A stretch of DNA of 64,000 nucleotides from NCBI GenBank assembly GCA_021030915.1, contig JAGEMR010000077.1, positions 62,001 to 126,000 on the forward strand. Reading direction: 5' to 3'. Below are positions 1 to 11,007 of this stretch, one piece after another. This DNA is from Astrothelium macrocarpum (lineage: Eukaryota; Ascomycota; Dothideomycetes; Trypetheliales; Trypetheliaceae). The notes beneath the pieces are model-generated. The model was not told the DNA's origin, made no database searches, and was given only the letters and a program-made list of their open reading frames with translations. Position 1 is the first letter of the stretch, and every line of letters begins with the position of its first letter. Position numbers and translations under genes: made by a program.

Positions 1-334
1 ACACTCACTCATCCGGGAAATGACGATGAGAAGTTCTAGCATAGCAGAAGCTGATCAAGGCTCTTGAGCCCGTGAACGATTAGAAAATACTCTTGCACAA
101 CCTCAAGAGACCAAATTCATTTTGAAATGAAGTTTGGTTCAGTCTCTACAATGTCAAGCCAGGCCCCCGCTTTTGGGAAGCAAGCTTGGGCATCTGGTAT
201 GTTAGCTCTTGCGAGTAGCATTTCAAATTTGATATGGGGGAAGAAGTCTATAATAGCACCTGACAAAGCGCCAGCAAGAGGCATTCGCCGCTCATCGTGG
301 TATTCGTACAATCATGAAAGGTAATCACGTCGAC
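1..334. other. Window edge, no gene supported
   Basis: This lies downstream of vps2. Two overlapping open frames of about 65 codons on opposite strands cover 117-324, but neither has a recognisable domain. I see only 3' flank or UTR here. Confidence 0.4.
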
Positions 335-1226
335 TCATCGCCGCAGACCATCCAGTCGTGCCTGGAGGTCTTCATCGCCCGCATCGCCGCCGCCTATTGC
401 TTGTGCGACCCTGCCATCCGATACTGATGTCTTTTGCAGCCCTGAAGGCGTCTCGCCAAGCTGAACGAACGGATTTTCAGCCAATTGAGGATCGCATAAG
501 ATCGGAGAGAGCTTACCGCTTGACCTAGATCAACCCCAATTTCATCGAGTACTTGGTTTACTACTTCTTCACCTTCTTCCTCATCTTCTAGTCCTGTCAC
601 GTCGTCGACGGCATCATCCATCATTTCTTGCCGTTGATCCATAATATCGTTCTCCTTTTCGAATTCCATGGCTATTCGCTGAAGAGCAGGGAGGTTCATT
701 TGTCGGTTCATGCTACCAAGTAAGGCTGTGGCGCCCTTCATTGACTGCATCATCTGTTCGTTGCTTCGTACGGTCTGTTGAAAACTTAGTTATGGCCTAC
801 CAAAAAAAACGGCATTGATGGCCAAACCTGTATCCGTAAAGAAATCGCTTGCAATTGTGTTCGCATTTGGTAGAATTTTTGAATATATCTTGCATCATAT
901 TAGCCTGACTGCTAAATACACACGCCTTCAACTTCGACACCACATACCGTCTTGTCCGCACAAGATCTTTGGCCTGTATTCTAAGAGGACCCATCTGGCC
1001 ATTTTTGGCGCTCTTCTTGATGTCTTGTACCAGCTTCTTCTCTTGATTCTCCAGTTTCGTTCGTTCTCGATCTAGTTCTCTTTGGGTCTTTTCAAGAGCT
1101 CTCTGATGCTTGCGAAGACGCTCAGCAGGCGTCATGCGCTTGCCAAACGCCCATTCTACAATCTATTTCGAGACGATTAGCGTCGCTTCATAAGTTAATG
1201 TATAATTCTCCATAATTTACATTCAT
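335..1226 (-). CDS. vps2: ESCRT-III subunit Vps2/Did4 (CHMP2 family)
   Basis: Vps2 is a late ESCRT-III subunit. With Vps24 it caps Snf7 filaments on endosomes and recruits Vps4 for multivesicular-body sorting. Five exons were rebuilt on the minus strand: 1221-1226, 948-1162, 828-888, 517-774 and 335-460. They total 666 nt, or 221 residues, normal for the family. The N-terminus reads MNIVEWAFGKRMTPAERLRK, the basic first helix of Vps2. The core contains VRTRRYIQKFYQMRTQLQA and a long helix ending EENDIMDQRQEMM-like (here EKENDIMDQRQEMM). The C-terminus ends DLQARLDGLRR, a MIM1-type motif that should bind the Vps4 MIT domain. The first coding exon is only six bases (Met-Asn). Introns are 46-60 bp. 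The start codon faces fzo1, 330 bp away. Identity is secure; only the two-codon first exon needs transcript support. Confidence 0.93.
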
Positions 1227-1556
1227 AATGCCAGGCGATGTTCCAGTGAAAGACGCGTTTGCTAGTAAAAGACTTCGGAAGGTATCGGTAAATAAAATGG
1301 TAGCCTACTTGGCAAGGATAGGTGAGGTGAAGATTGACTTGTGACGCGATTTGAGGACAAGCCCATTAATCCGTATCCGGATTAGCTCTCAACGGCCATT
1401 CTCGGCGAACGTATCCTGCCATTCCGGATGGTCAATTACCTCAATCATTGCCACAACAATCTTTTCCCCCGACCGCCAAACCTAGAAACATCAGACAGCT
1501 TCGATATGACCTGGTAGCAACCCGACACATATCTGGACCGAGCGGCCGACATTAAA

Positions 1557-4381
1557 ATGAGTTCAAATCATCCTTCCGGGAGTGGTCATTCCACCCCGGG
1601 AGGGAGCTCATTTCCCTCATTTCCTGGACGACCAGGTTACATGACTGTTGGATCCGGCTCAGCATCCGAAAGCGCAGCTCGACTCCAAGCAATGTTAGAT
1701 GACGATTCAGGATACGGCGGAAGCATGGCTGATGGCGACTTCAACAGAGGATGGCACCCTGGCCTGACCTCGGACAGCCCAATACCAATGAGTGTCAGTG
1801 GAGAGGCATCTGAAAATGACCGGCGCATTCTCGCTGCACACGTTCATCAGCTTTATTACAATCAGAATAGAAGCACCCTAGGCCGCGCAATCAATCGGAC
1901 AGTGGAGACACTCAAGAAGCTACAACAAATGAACTCTCAATGGCCCGCTCACTACCCTTCCGTGCAAAGACCCCAAAGCCCCACATCGATAAAGAGCGAG
2001 CCGCGTCCAAAAATGTCGCACACGCAATCTGCGCTTGGTAGCCCCCAGCAGGTCGAGTCTACAAATGTAAGACCACAAGCGTTAAAGCGTGCCGAAACGT
2101 CTTTGGGCGATGATGGATCAAGAGCAGAATCAAGTGAAGCTGCAGCCCAGCGGGCAACATCGGAGCCAAGATTAGTAACACCTCAGCTGGCACAAGATTT
2201 TTCAATATTGAAGATCGACCTGAAAATGGGCGGGCTCTCTCAAACAGAGTTGGTACATTCATTGGAGAAGCAATCCATCGCATCTCTTCTCGATGGCCAA
2301 ATCAGTAAGAGCGTGAGACATCTGTTCTCACTTCAGGAACGGATAGAGGATACCTCAAGTAAAGTATTGGTGACGGGAGATCTGAACGCCGGTAAATCGA
2401 CGTTTTGCAACGCGTTATTACGAAAGAAGATTCTTCCGGAAGACCAGCAACCTTGCACGAGTATCTTTTGCGAAGTTCTGGACGTGAGGGAGAATGGAGG
2501 TATTGAAGAAGTTCATGCCATACCTGCGAAACCCGAAGGTTTGGTTTACAACCGGAATGACGAAAGCACATATTCCGTCTTCTCATTAAAAGAGCTCGAA
2601 AAAATCGTCACAGACAATGAACGGTGGTCTCAATGCAAGGTCTATGTCAAGGACATTCGAACTGTTGACGAATCACTACTGAACAACGGGGTTGTTGACA
2701 TTGCGCTGATCGATGCTCCGGGTTTAAACAATGACTCCTTGAAGACGACGGCCATCTTCGCACGACAAGAAGAAATCGACGTTGTGGTATTCGTCGTCTC
2801 CGCTGCAAATCACTTTACTCAATCTGCCAAGGAATTCATTTTCAATGCTGCCAGAGAAAAGGCCTATATATTCATGGTTGTGAACGGTTTCGACAATATT
2901 CGCGACAAGAAACGATGTCAAGAAATGATTCTCAAACAGGTCGCCCATTTGAGCCCGGCTACGTTCAAGGAATCTGCAGAACTTGTTCACTTTGTATCCA
3001 GCAACGCTATCCCAGTGGCTGGATTAGAGAGCACTGGCGGTGGTGGAGGTAGCTCAGGATCTTTCGGAGAACCTGGCGAAGATCCGGAAAGCGACGGAGA
3101 CGGCAACGAAGCAGAAGGAAAGCACGGTGAGCCTGGTTCCCCTCCTGACAAGGGAAAAGGTAAAGAACGTGAGAAGATTAGAGATTTTGGAGAATTGGAA
3201 AGTTCCCTTCGACGATTTGTGCTTGAGAAACGTGCACGGTCAAAGTTGGCTCCAGCAAAGACCTATCTCATGAATCTGCTCGGCGACCTTCAGAACTTGG
3301 CCTCTGTCAATCATGATGTTGCACAGTCCGAACTCGACCGTGTAGCAAAAGAGCTCGAGGATCTCGAAGCTGAATTTGAAAAGGCGAAAAAGGCCCGATC
3401 TGAGGCCAGTGAGAATGTGGACAAGGAAATTGAGGACACAGCTTCCGATGTCTATTCATACACCAGGGAAAACATTAATTCCACCGTTAGTCGAGTTGGA
3501 GAGCAAGACTTGGGCGTTCCATATCCAGGGCTGTGGAATGCTTATCAATTTGCTGATGATCTCAAAGATGTGATGTTGTATCAGATCTCAGAAGCAGTCC
3601 AAATGTGTGAAGAATACGGAAGACAGAGAACCGTGCAAGGATATAGTGGAATCAAGACCCTGGGTTTACTCCACATTGGAAATGACTATTCCAATCTCAT
3701 CCTCCTACCAGAGAAGATGTTCCAGAAGAAACGTGATGCGCTCGCTCGTCAAGTTGACGTGGATGTCGACGTCTGGGACTTCTTTAACGTAGAAGGTTTA
3801 TGGGAGCGTCAGGAGAAGGTGGCAGGTACGAGCATGGCCGTCACAGTAGCCGGTGTGCTCGGTGGACGCATGATTGGTGGTACTGGGTGGGTTGATGGAG
3901 CTTTGGGAGCAGCTCGTATCATGGGTTCAAACAATATCCGTCGTCTCATCATTCCAGGCCTCATTGCAGCTGGTAAGCGGTTCAATCCCTAACTTGGTGA
4001 CCTTGCTAATTGTGAATAGCGATTATCGGCATTTCATACACCCTCACTACCATACCCCAGTCACTTCCCAAGCGTCTCAGCAGTAAACTCTCCGCACAAC
4101 TAGCAGCAATGGATTACACACATGCCAACGCTCTCAGAATAAGCTCCGAGGTCCGACGAGCTTTGAAGCATCCCAGCGACAAGCTGAGAGTTGACTTGCA
4201 GCGCAACTTTGAGGAACTACAAGGCAAGCGTCAGAAATCCAGCGAAAACCGAAACGAGTCGGAGGTCGCGAGAAAATATTTCGGCAATCTGGTTCGGGAA
4301 AGTAATGACATTAGACATAATGTCGAAAGAGTAGATCTTGAAGGACCTGCTCCTGGCATTGCCGCGGGTTATGATTTTTGA
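1557..4381 (+). CDS. fzo1: Mitofusin Fzo1, outer mitochondrial membrane fusion GTPase
   Basis: This dynamin-related GTPase tethers and fuses mitochondrial outer membranes. Exons are 1557-3972 and 4020-4381; the 47-bp intron joins GLIAA to AIIGISYTL. The product is 925 residues. The P-loop GDLNAGKS is at about residues 274-281 and the G3 motif DAPG starts at Asp386. VVNGFD is the fungal Fzo1 form of the G4 motif. A Gly/Glu/Asp-rich insert lies near residues 490-540, followed by a heptad-repeat coiled coil near 580-630. Two closely spaced hydrophobic segments near the C-terminus (around VAGVLGG and LIIPGLIAAAIIG) fit the U-turn membrane anchor, and a second coiled coil follows. The first 200 residues are Ser/Pro-rich and probably disordered. 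Opposite strand to and upstream of vps2. Identification is firm. Confidence 0.96.
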
Positions 4382-5072
4382 AGGTTTGATGAATAGATCT
4401 TCTCATCTGCCAAGGAGTTGGGATTAATGAGGCATCGGAAATGGCGCTAAGATTGGATGTTTAGATCGGTGTGGGATCGTGTTTCTCAATGCTTGACGTT
4501 AGAACATTCCCCTCGGTCGTAGTTTAGATACCTCAATACCCCAATCAGCCTGCTTTAGTACTCCTTTATTACGTCTCCTACGCCTATCATCATGGCTCTC
4601 GATAGCTCAGCAGCCTTATTAAATTAGTCTATGGCATATAATTTCTTGACATCGTTGTATTTGGATGAGTACGTGTAAGGTTACTCTGGATCACTATTCT
4701 GAACCGCTGTGGTAAATCGAATCGCGCATTCAATGCATCATAGATCAAGCAAACGACAATTTAAAAAGAAGAAGGAAAAAAAAAAGGGCTCGCTTGACCG
4801 CTGAATTTAGAAAGTTACCTTCCTACAGTGGCTGTTGAGGATAAATCTTTTCTTCGTTCTTGATATCTAATGCCAACGAATAGGCCTGAGCGTCAAAGCT
4901 GAACGCCACCTTCATCTACATCCGCCCCTGCAACGAAGCTGCGTGACCTCATCTAATTCATGTTTCCACTTCATTATCCAAAGTAGCTTTGCGCTAGACT
5001 GCGCTTTGATCAATCATACGCAATCCTTATTTTATCTTCTAGGCCACGCGATGGCTCGACAGCCTCAAATAC
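4382..5072. other. Intergenic, fzo1 3' side to tul1 5' side
   Basis: No gene is supported. The stretch is AT-rich and contains a purine run of about 30 bases near 4765-4790. It should hold the fzo1 3' UTR and the tul1 promoter. Confidence 0.4.
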
Positions 5073-7526
5073 ATGGCTGAACCTCGCGCGTTCCTGCTAA
5101 TCTTGATACTGCTATTCCTCATACTCTCTCCGGAACCACAGCAAGGACCCTTGGGTCAAAGGCGATATGAGCTCAGTAATGATACCACTGATCAACAGGG
5201 AGCACTAAACGTACTCAGCTCATCTCAATATGGCGATTTTTCTCCATCGGAGCAACGATGGCTCAATCTTACAGGCTTGGGAGAGCATGATGATTTTGGT
5301 TGGAATCGACTTCCGCTCGTACAAGAACGCAGCCAGGAGCAAATACAGTACGCACTTGGCGAGAAGGACTTGGAGAAGTTAAATGCGCCCAGCGACACCC
5401 CTATTCCTCTGTTTCGCAACGTAACAGGTTATGTGCGAGGTGAATGGGTACGATCGAAGTTGGAGCTTGTGTCCATGAAGCCACCGGATGATGAATCAAA
5501 CAAAGACGAGGAAGTGCCATCGGCTGAGTACTACCGAAACATTACTGGACCATCGGGAAAGGTTCGCTTCCGATTCAAAGAGCAAATAACGGACCGAGAA
5601 CTTCTGCACACAGGGCAGACTTATCCCATCTCTGCTCATATGACCATCCAGGATGAAACCTCTTATGGAGATGGATGGGAGCTTACGTTACACGGAGTTC
5701 ATTACATGGACTTTGGTGGCATCTTATTGACAACTACGAGCCACAAATTTTCTGGCATTTTCACTTTACCACACTTTGCCTGGTCTGAATACACATTCGA
5801 ACGAGCAAGACAGCTACTAAACCACACTTTGCGTGACACCATTGAAGAGCAAAATTCCAAGGGGAGTCCGGCATTGAACCCATGGACTTCATTTCAAGAC
5901 AACAATGCAGATGAATCGTCTAGAGCTTCGCATTGTGAGTTTGTGGTCTATCTACAACAATTCCCTGTTCTAGCAGAAGCTGGTAAGGACGGAACTTTAG
6001 GGCATGACAGTTCTTTGCTACAGTCGATTGAAATGGACCTTCGATTTCCTCATGGCATGCCCGTGTCTACGATACCACAAATACGAATGTCAATGACCGC
6101 CTTTTCACCGGATTGTGGGTTTGTTGTTGAATCCAAGGGACCTCCAGAGTACGCTCCACAAGAAGCTGATCATTTAGAAGGCTCGAAGATGGAGATTATC
6201 CTAAGACGTACAAAGCAGTATTCCCTTGTATTCGCCGTCGTTCTAGGATTACAGCTGTTTTTGTCTATGAGGCAGATGAAAGACGCGTCGACTCCTTCCA
6301 CGCGCAGCAGAATCAGCTTTTTCACGATTGCCGCACTGGCTATGGGTGATGGATTTGCCTGTCTAACATTCCTGACTCTTGCAGTCTTTTTGGAGGCCAT
6401 ATGGCTGGTTTCAATGGCAACTGCTTTTCTAGCCTTCTTGTCTGTAAGCTTCTTTGGAATGAGATTTCTCATGGATATTTGGTCTGTTCAAGCACCAGAA
6501 CGGCGAAGACAGCAAGCCCAGAATGCGAGGAACAATACGCCCACACCGTCAACAATCCAGAACCAAGATTCTACCACAACTATTCAACAACCACAAGCTA
6601 CGCCAGTCATAACTCCGGCCGGCGCCGACTCTTTACCCTTACCTATCACAGCACGTGAGGCCATAAATTCAGGGCCAACACCTGTCATCTTACCACCTGA
6701 TCAAGATGGAGCTCCGGACCAAGACGCAGACCTTGCTACGCCTACAACGACTCCTACGCCAACTGCTCGGCAGGAATTTGGCGCATTATATGTGCGCTTC
6801 TGCCTACTCCTTTTGTTTATCTCATTTCTATCCATCAACGCTACTTCCTGGCCTGTCACTCTACGTTCGGCGTATTCGAATCTACTGGCCTTTGTCTATC
6901 TCTCTTTTTGGTGTCCTCAGATTTATCGCAACATCATACGCAACTGTCGGAAAGCACTTCGCTGGGAGTTTGTCATTGGCCAGAGCATCTTACGACTAGC
7001 GCCGATCATGTACTTTTACACTGTTCCCGATAACGTTCCTTTCGTAGAAAATGACCTTCGAGCTGCTGCACTTCTAGTTGGCTGGGTCTGGGTCCAGATC
7101 ATCGTTTTGGCCTGCCAGGAGGTTGTCGGTCCGCGATTCTTTGTTCGTGATGGATGGGCGCCTCCAGCATACGACTATCATCCTATTATTCGCGAGGACG
7201 AGGAGGTAGCAACGATGCCGATTGGCTTTACGGAAGCTACTGAAGGCCCCGACTCACCGAATGCACAGCGTTCTGATGGGACTGGGAGCAAAGGCAGACG
7301 CATCTTCGATTGTGCTATCTGCATGCAAGACATTGAAGTTCCGATAGTGACTGCTGACGGGAACTCGGCTGATACGGGAGCGACAAGTCTGGGGAGTGGA
7401 TTCTTGGCAAGGAGATCATATATGATGACGCCTTGTAGGCACATCTTTCACACTCCTTGTCTGGAGGGGTGGATGAGGTATCGACTGCAGTGCCCAATTT
7501 GTCGAGAGACATTACCACCACTATAA
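5073..7526 (+). CDS. tul1: DSC complex RING E3 ubiquitin ligase Tul1/DscA
   Basis: This is the catalytic subunit of the Golgi/endosomal DSC ubiquitin-ligase complex. In fungi the complex handles misfolded membrane proteins and, in several species, cleavage of the SREBP hypoxia regulator. It is a single exon of 817 residues. Residues 8-25 form a hydrophobic signal or membrane segment. A long lumenal region with several N-x-S/T sites follows to about residue 380. A cluster of membrane segments runs from about 382 to 690, interrupted by a Pro/Thr-rich loop near 480-570. The last 75 residues are a RING-H2 finger that begins CAIC (first Cys about residue 747), continues CRHIFHTPC and ends CPICRETLPPL. 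The RING sits at the extreme C-terminus, as in known Tul1 proteins. An upstream ATG at 5051 hits a stop after nine codons, so 5073 is the start. Confidence 0.93.
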   Translation: MAEPRAFLLILILLFLILSPEPQQGPLGQRRYELSNDTTDQQGALNVLSSSQYGDFSPSEQRWLNLTGLGEHDDFGWNRLPLVQERSQEQIQYALGEKDLEKLNAPSDTPIPLFRNVTGYVRGEWVRSKLELVSMKPPDDESNKDEEVPSAEYYRNITGPSGKVRFRFKEQITDRELLHTGQTYPISAHMTIQDETSYGDGWELTLHGVHYMDFGGILLTTTSHKFSGIFTLPHFAWSEYTFERARQLLNHTLRDTIEEQNSKGSPALNPWTSFQDNNADESSRASHCEFVVYLQQFPVLAEAGKDGTLGHDSSLLQSIEMDLRFPHGMPVSTIPQIRMSMTAFSPDCGFVVESKGPPEYAPQEADHLEGSKMEIILRRTKQYSLVFAVVLGLQLFLSMRQMKDASTPSTRSRISFFTIAALAMGDGFACLTFLTLAVFLEAIWLVSMATAFLAFLSVSFFGMRFLMDIWSVQAPERRRQQAQNARNNTPTPSTIQNQDSTTTIQQPQATPVITPAGADSLPLPITAREAINSGPTPVILPPDQDGAPDQDADLATPTTTPTPTARQEFGALYVRFCLLLLFISFLSINATSWPVTLRSAYSNLLAFVYLSFWCPQIYRNIIRNCRKALRWEFVIGQSILRLAPIMYFYTVPDNVPFVENDLRAAALLVGWVWVQIIVLACQEVVGPRFFVRDGWAPPAYDYHPIIREDEEVATMPIGFTEATEGPDSPNAQRSDGTGSKGRRIFDCAICMQDIEVPIVTADGNSADTGATSLGSGFLARRSYMMTPCRHIFHTPCLEGWMRYRLQCPICRETLPPL

Positions 7527-7676
7527 GCGTGTATTTGTATATTATACGGAATTACGGTAGACATCGCAACACAATGATTTTCTCGTGACGCCTCGCTCGA
7601 TGAGAGGAATTGTTTCCTTTACCCAAAAGACCACCGTATAATGCACACCCACACGTACAAATTTTCCAGCCCGTCA

Positions 7677-8267
7677 TTATGCCGACTTATCTCCCTTATC
7701 CTCCTTCGCCCTCTCCACTTCCTCCCTCTGGCCCCTCCACACCTCCCGAATCTGCTCCATCATCACCTCCCCATACCCCTTCCCCTCCTCCGCCGCCCTC
7801 CGCTCCTCCTCCATCCTCCTCTCCTTCCAATCCTCCCCCTCATTCCCCATCCAAATCCTGCCCAACAGACCCCTCACTCTCCCCTTCCCCTCCTCGCCCT
7901 CCTTCCCCCTTCCCAACTCCCCTCCCTCCCACACCCTCCCCCTGATCCTCGCGGCGTCCTCCTGCGCCTGCAGCCGCTTCTCCCTGCGCGCCGCGACCTT
8001 CGCGGGGTCGTCCCCGAGCCGCCGGCCCAGCCGCTCCCACAGCGACAGCCCCGTCCAGTTCTTCGTCGCCGTGTCTGCGGACGTCACGAAGACGACGCCC
8101 AGCCCGAAGGTGTAGAAGTCGAGTTTGCGGGGGGGGAGTGCGATGATGGCGGGGCAGATGAAGAGGCAGGCGACGGAGAGGCGGTGCATCACCCGGTGGT
8201 AGCGCTCTTCTTCGGGGGTTTGGACGTGGGGGGGTGGGACCGGCGGGTTTGGTGGGAGGGAGGTCAT
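7677..8267 (-). CDS. Small conserved fungal membrane protein with C-to-G codon polarity
   Basis: A 196-residue protein on one exon. The N-terminus is Pro-rich. A hydrophobic stretch (VACLFICPAIIALPP, then FYTFGLGVVFV) predicts one or two membrane segments. The rest is a highly charged Glu/Arg/Lys helix. Short proteins of this form, with the IALPPRKLD-type motif, are common in moulds and are often labelled 'rhomboid family membrane protein', but I see no rhomboid catalytic motif and assign no function. It converges with tul1, with 150 bp between stop codons. Base use is very odd: by hand count 43 of the first 60 codons end in C, while 47 of 57 codons examined at the 3' end finish in G. The long proline-rich frames on the other strand are a by-product of this bias. 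Confidence 0.75.
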   Translation of the reverse strand: MTSLPPNPPVPPPHVQTPEEERYHRVMHRLSVACLFICPAIIALPPRKLDFYTFGLGVVFVTSADTATKNWTGLSLWERLGRRLGDDPAKVAARREKRLQAQEDAARIRGRVWEGGELGRGKEGEEGKGRVRGLLGRIWMGNEGEDWKERRMEEERRAAEEGKGYGEVMMEQIREVWRGQREEVERAKEDKGDKSA

Positions 8268-9483
8268 GGTGGTGGTGGTGGTGATATTGAGGATGGAGGA
8301 TGGGACGAGAAATTTAAATGCGCGGCGCGGCGGGATGGAATATTTTGGCTTAATTTAGTGCCCGATTTCGAACGTAATGCTGGGAAAGAAATTGCTTGGT
8401 CAGAAAATTGTTGGTGAATATCATGACCACAGAATCAATTGCGAGAGCACTGGTTTTGGTTTATGCAGGACGCTTGAGTCGGGAAATCTATGAGGTCAAC
8501 TTACACCGTGCGGAATGTCAACCGCGGGAGATACAATTCACCGCACGCCTCACGGGGAAGTCCTCATCAGATTGCTTGCGAATTTTTTTGACTCATGATT
8601 GCTGAAAAACATATAGGGTCCTCTCTGTTAAGCATACGGCCAATTAAATCTCCAGCGCTCGTACGGAACATTTCTTTACAACCCCTGGCAGGACTCGCAT
8701 GTTATAAATTTGATCTACCTTTACAGCCATTGACCACCGATGTGTAACGTTCTATGCCAAACGACAGGCGTATTTCGGTGATAGCCTAGCTTCTACTCAA
8801 CGAAAAACCTACAATGCCAACGAAGACAACACTGACGCCTGACAACTGACGCCATAAGTCTGTTCGCAACACGGAAGGATGAAACATCAAGTGAACGATG
8901 TTGTCAGCAGACGTTTATCACGAATCTATCAAACGAGCGCTTGATTGAACAAACAGGACTCATCCCCTCTCGGATATTGTCCGCGTTTCACAGGATAAGT
9001 CCTCTCCTTTTGTTTCCAACTTGATTATGTTCAACGGTGTCGCTTTACTTGAGCAGAAGGTCTTTATGTCTCTGTCGAAGAGGTAACCCTGAAGCGATTG
9101 AGTGTACAAGTTCCCCTTGCGCGCACCTGGGATGTACAAATCAACCTAAGTTGGAAAAACGTCAGAGGATAGCGGTGCCTGTTTGTAGCCAAGAGTGTTC
9201 CGTCGGATAATGTGGGGTATTATAGTTGCCAAGACATGGTGACCTTGCCAAAGACCTTCAACTTCCACTTATGTGGGCCACGCTAAAGACAAGTCTAGTC
9301 CTGATGTTCAGGTCAGATCTAGTGAAAATTGCGAAGAACGGGTTAAAGAATGCCGAAGGACCTCATCCTATAAAGCCCCTCTTCGTATAAAATAGCTAAC
9401 AAACGTTAAAGGAAAGATACCTAAACGAATCCATTCGTCCCTAAGATGTGAAAGACTTGGTTGGAGTCGAACACTATCGCGCT
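8268..9483. other. Intergenic, 1.2 kb between divergent genes
   Basis: No gene is supported. The first 60 bases are a (GGT)n-like run upstream of the membrane-protein gene. The right end carries the TATA elements listed separately. The short open frame at 8396-8605 has no recognisable features. Confidence 0.4.
9369..9393 (+). promoter_or_regulatory. Candidate TATA elements of the DUF1593 gene
   Basis: TATAAA at 9369 and TATAAAAT at 9386 lie 115 and 98 bases before the ATG at 9484. That spacing suits a fungal promoter with a short 5' leader. Seen in sequence; function inferred. Confidence 0.4.
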
Positions 9484-11007
9484 ATGAATCTAATCACCAA
9501 TTTCTTTGCAGCATTGGCTTTAGCGGCTCTTGTTTTCGGAACTCCTGCGGCAGAGCCAAGATGCAGCGGAGTCGCAAGTTCAGAGAGCAAGTCACGCGTC
9601 TTTATCATGTCAGATATCTCAAATGAACCAGACGATACCATGTCGTTTGTCAGACTTCTACTACATTCCAACATGTATCACATTGAGGGCATGGTTGCCG
9701 TCACGTCTTACTGGCTCAATTCTTCAACGTATCCCGACCAAATTCAAAATGTGACAAGAGCCTACGGGAAAGTTGTCGACAATCTGCAAACGCACGCCAA
9801 TGGACAGTATCCGAGTGAAGAGTATCTACTTTCCCGCATCCGAAGCGGACCAAAAGTGTACGGTCTCGCTGCATTAGATGCACTCCAACAAGGCGGTAAT
9901 ATCTCGTCTGGTGCACAGCTTCTTCTTGACGTGCTTGACTCAAGCGAAGAGCCTTTGTATCTTCAAGTTTGGGCAGGCACCAACACTCTCGTCGAAGCCT
10001 TGTGGGAAGCGAATAAGACGAGATCTTCAGCTGATTTTGCAGCTCTGATATCCAAGCTTCGGGTGTACACCATCTCAGATCAAGACAATACTGGCGCCTG
10101 GATACGCCTGCACTTTCCGCAACTGCGCTTTATCAATTCCATCCATGGGTGGAACCAGTACGGACTCGCGGCATGGTGTGGCATATCCGGAGAAAAGTAC
10201 TACGCTTTTGATCACGGCGGACCCGATTCTTCTCTCGTCTCTAATGCTTGGATAGCGCAAAATATCCAGATTGGGCCTTTTGGTAGCCACTATCCAGACA
10301 TAGCTTATATCATGGAGGGTGATTCACCATCCCAACTATTCAACTACGACAATGGCCTCAATGTCCCTGAACACCCTGAATATGGAGGCTGGGGCGGGCG
10401 ATATTTGCCGGTGGATATCAGTGCGATGAATGGGCAGCATTTCTCTGATGCCACGGATCAAGTCATTGGACAGAACGGAGAGCTGTTCATCAGCAACCAT
10501 GCGACGATTTGGCGCTGGCGTGAGGCATACCAATATGAAATGGCGGCTAGGATGCAGTGGACATTGCGTAAAAACGGACCCAACAGCAATACAACACATC
10601 CTCCTATTGTTGTCGTTAACGGAAGTTGCGGTACTCAACCTATTGAGATTGAAGCCAAACCTTCGGAAAAGGTGATTTTGGATGCGAGCGAGACATATGA
10701 TCCCGATCATCCGGAATCGACGTCTTCCTTGAGCTTCGAATGGTGGCATTACCGCGACATTACCGCTACACAGTGGGACGTTGACTCCGAGGTACCAAAG
10801 CTGAATGCGACAGCGGTCTCAGGCTCAAATAGTCGGGTGGTGTCAATTGAGATGCCAACGGAAAATTTGGCGTGTGTGCAATTGACAGCTTCAACAAGCT
10901 CGGGTTCAAAATACTGCCAACAGTACCACATGGTTCTGCAAGTAAGAAACTCGGGATCGCCACCGATGACGCGGTATCGACGAGTCATTCTCAAAATTAA
11001 TGGATAG
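9484..11007 (+). CDS. Secreted DUF1593 protein (Sde182-type, nucleoside-hydrolase-like)
   Basis: A 507-residue single-exon protein. Residues 1-22 form a signal peptide (MNLITNFFAALALAALVFG, small residues at the cut). The mature part starts with the DUF1593 fold: FIMSDISNEPDDTMS resembles the Asp-rich metal/substrate loop of nucleoside hydrolases, and the family is named for the cellulose-binding protein Sde182 of Saccharophagus. GNISSGAQLLLDVL and QVWAGTNTLVEAL are typical of the domain. The last about 120 residues form a beta-rich Ig-like tail (VILDASETYDPD). Several N-glycosylation sites are present. The substrate is not established; a wall or plant polysaccharide role is inference. The frame is open upstream to 9448, but only with a GTG, so the ATG before the signal peptide is chosen. 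A decayed copy of the 3' end lies about 450 bp downstream. Confidence 0.88.
   Translation: MNLITNFFAALALAALVFGTPAAEPRCSGVASSESKSRVFIMSDISNEPDDTMSFVRLLLHSNMYHIEGMVAVTSYWLNSSTYPDQIQNVTRAYGKVVDNLQTHANGQYPSEEYLLSRIRSGPKVYGLAALDALQQGGNISSGAQLLLDVLDSSEEPLYLQVWAGTNTLVEALWEANKTRSSADFAALISKLRVYTISDQDNTGAWIRLHFPQLRFINSIHGWNQYGLAAWCGISGEKYYAFDHGGPDSSLVSNAWIAQNIQIGPFGSHYPDIAYIMEGDSPSQLFNYDNGLNVPEHPEYGGWGGRYLPVDISAMNGQHFSDATDQVIGQNGELFISNHATIWRWREAYQYEMAARMQWTLRKNGPNSNTTHPPIVVVNGSCGTQPIEIEAKPSEKVILDASETYDPDHPESTSSLSFEWWHYRDITATQWDVDSEVPKLNATAVSGSNSRVVSIEMPTENLACVQLTASTSSGSKYCQQYHMVLQVRNSGSPPMTRYRRVILKING

Noticed and set aside
7641..8417. Long proline/leucine-rich plus-strand open frame (258 codons)
   Set aside because: It is the reverse of the purine-rich minus-strand membrane-protein gene; length comes from base bias, and its residues are low-complexity with no domain.
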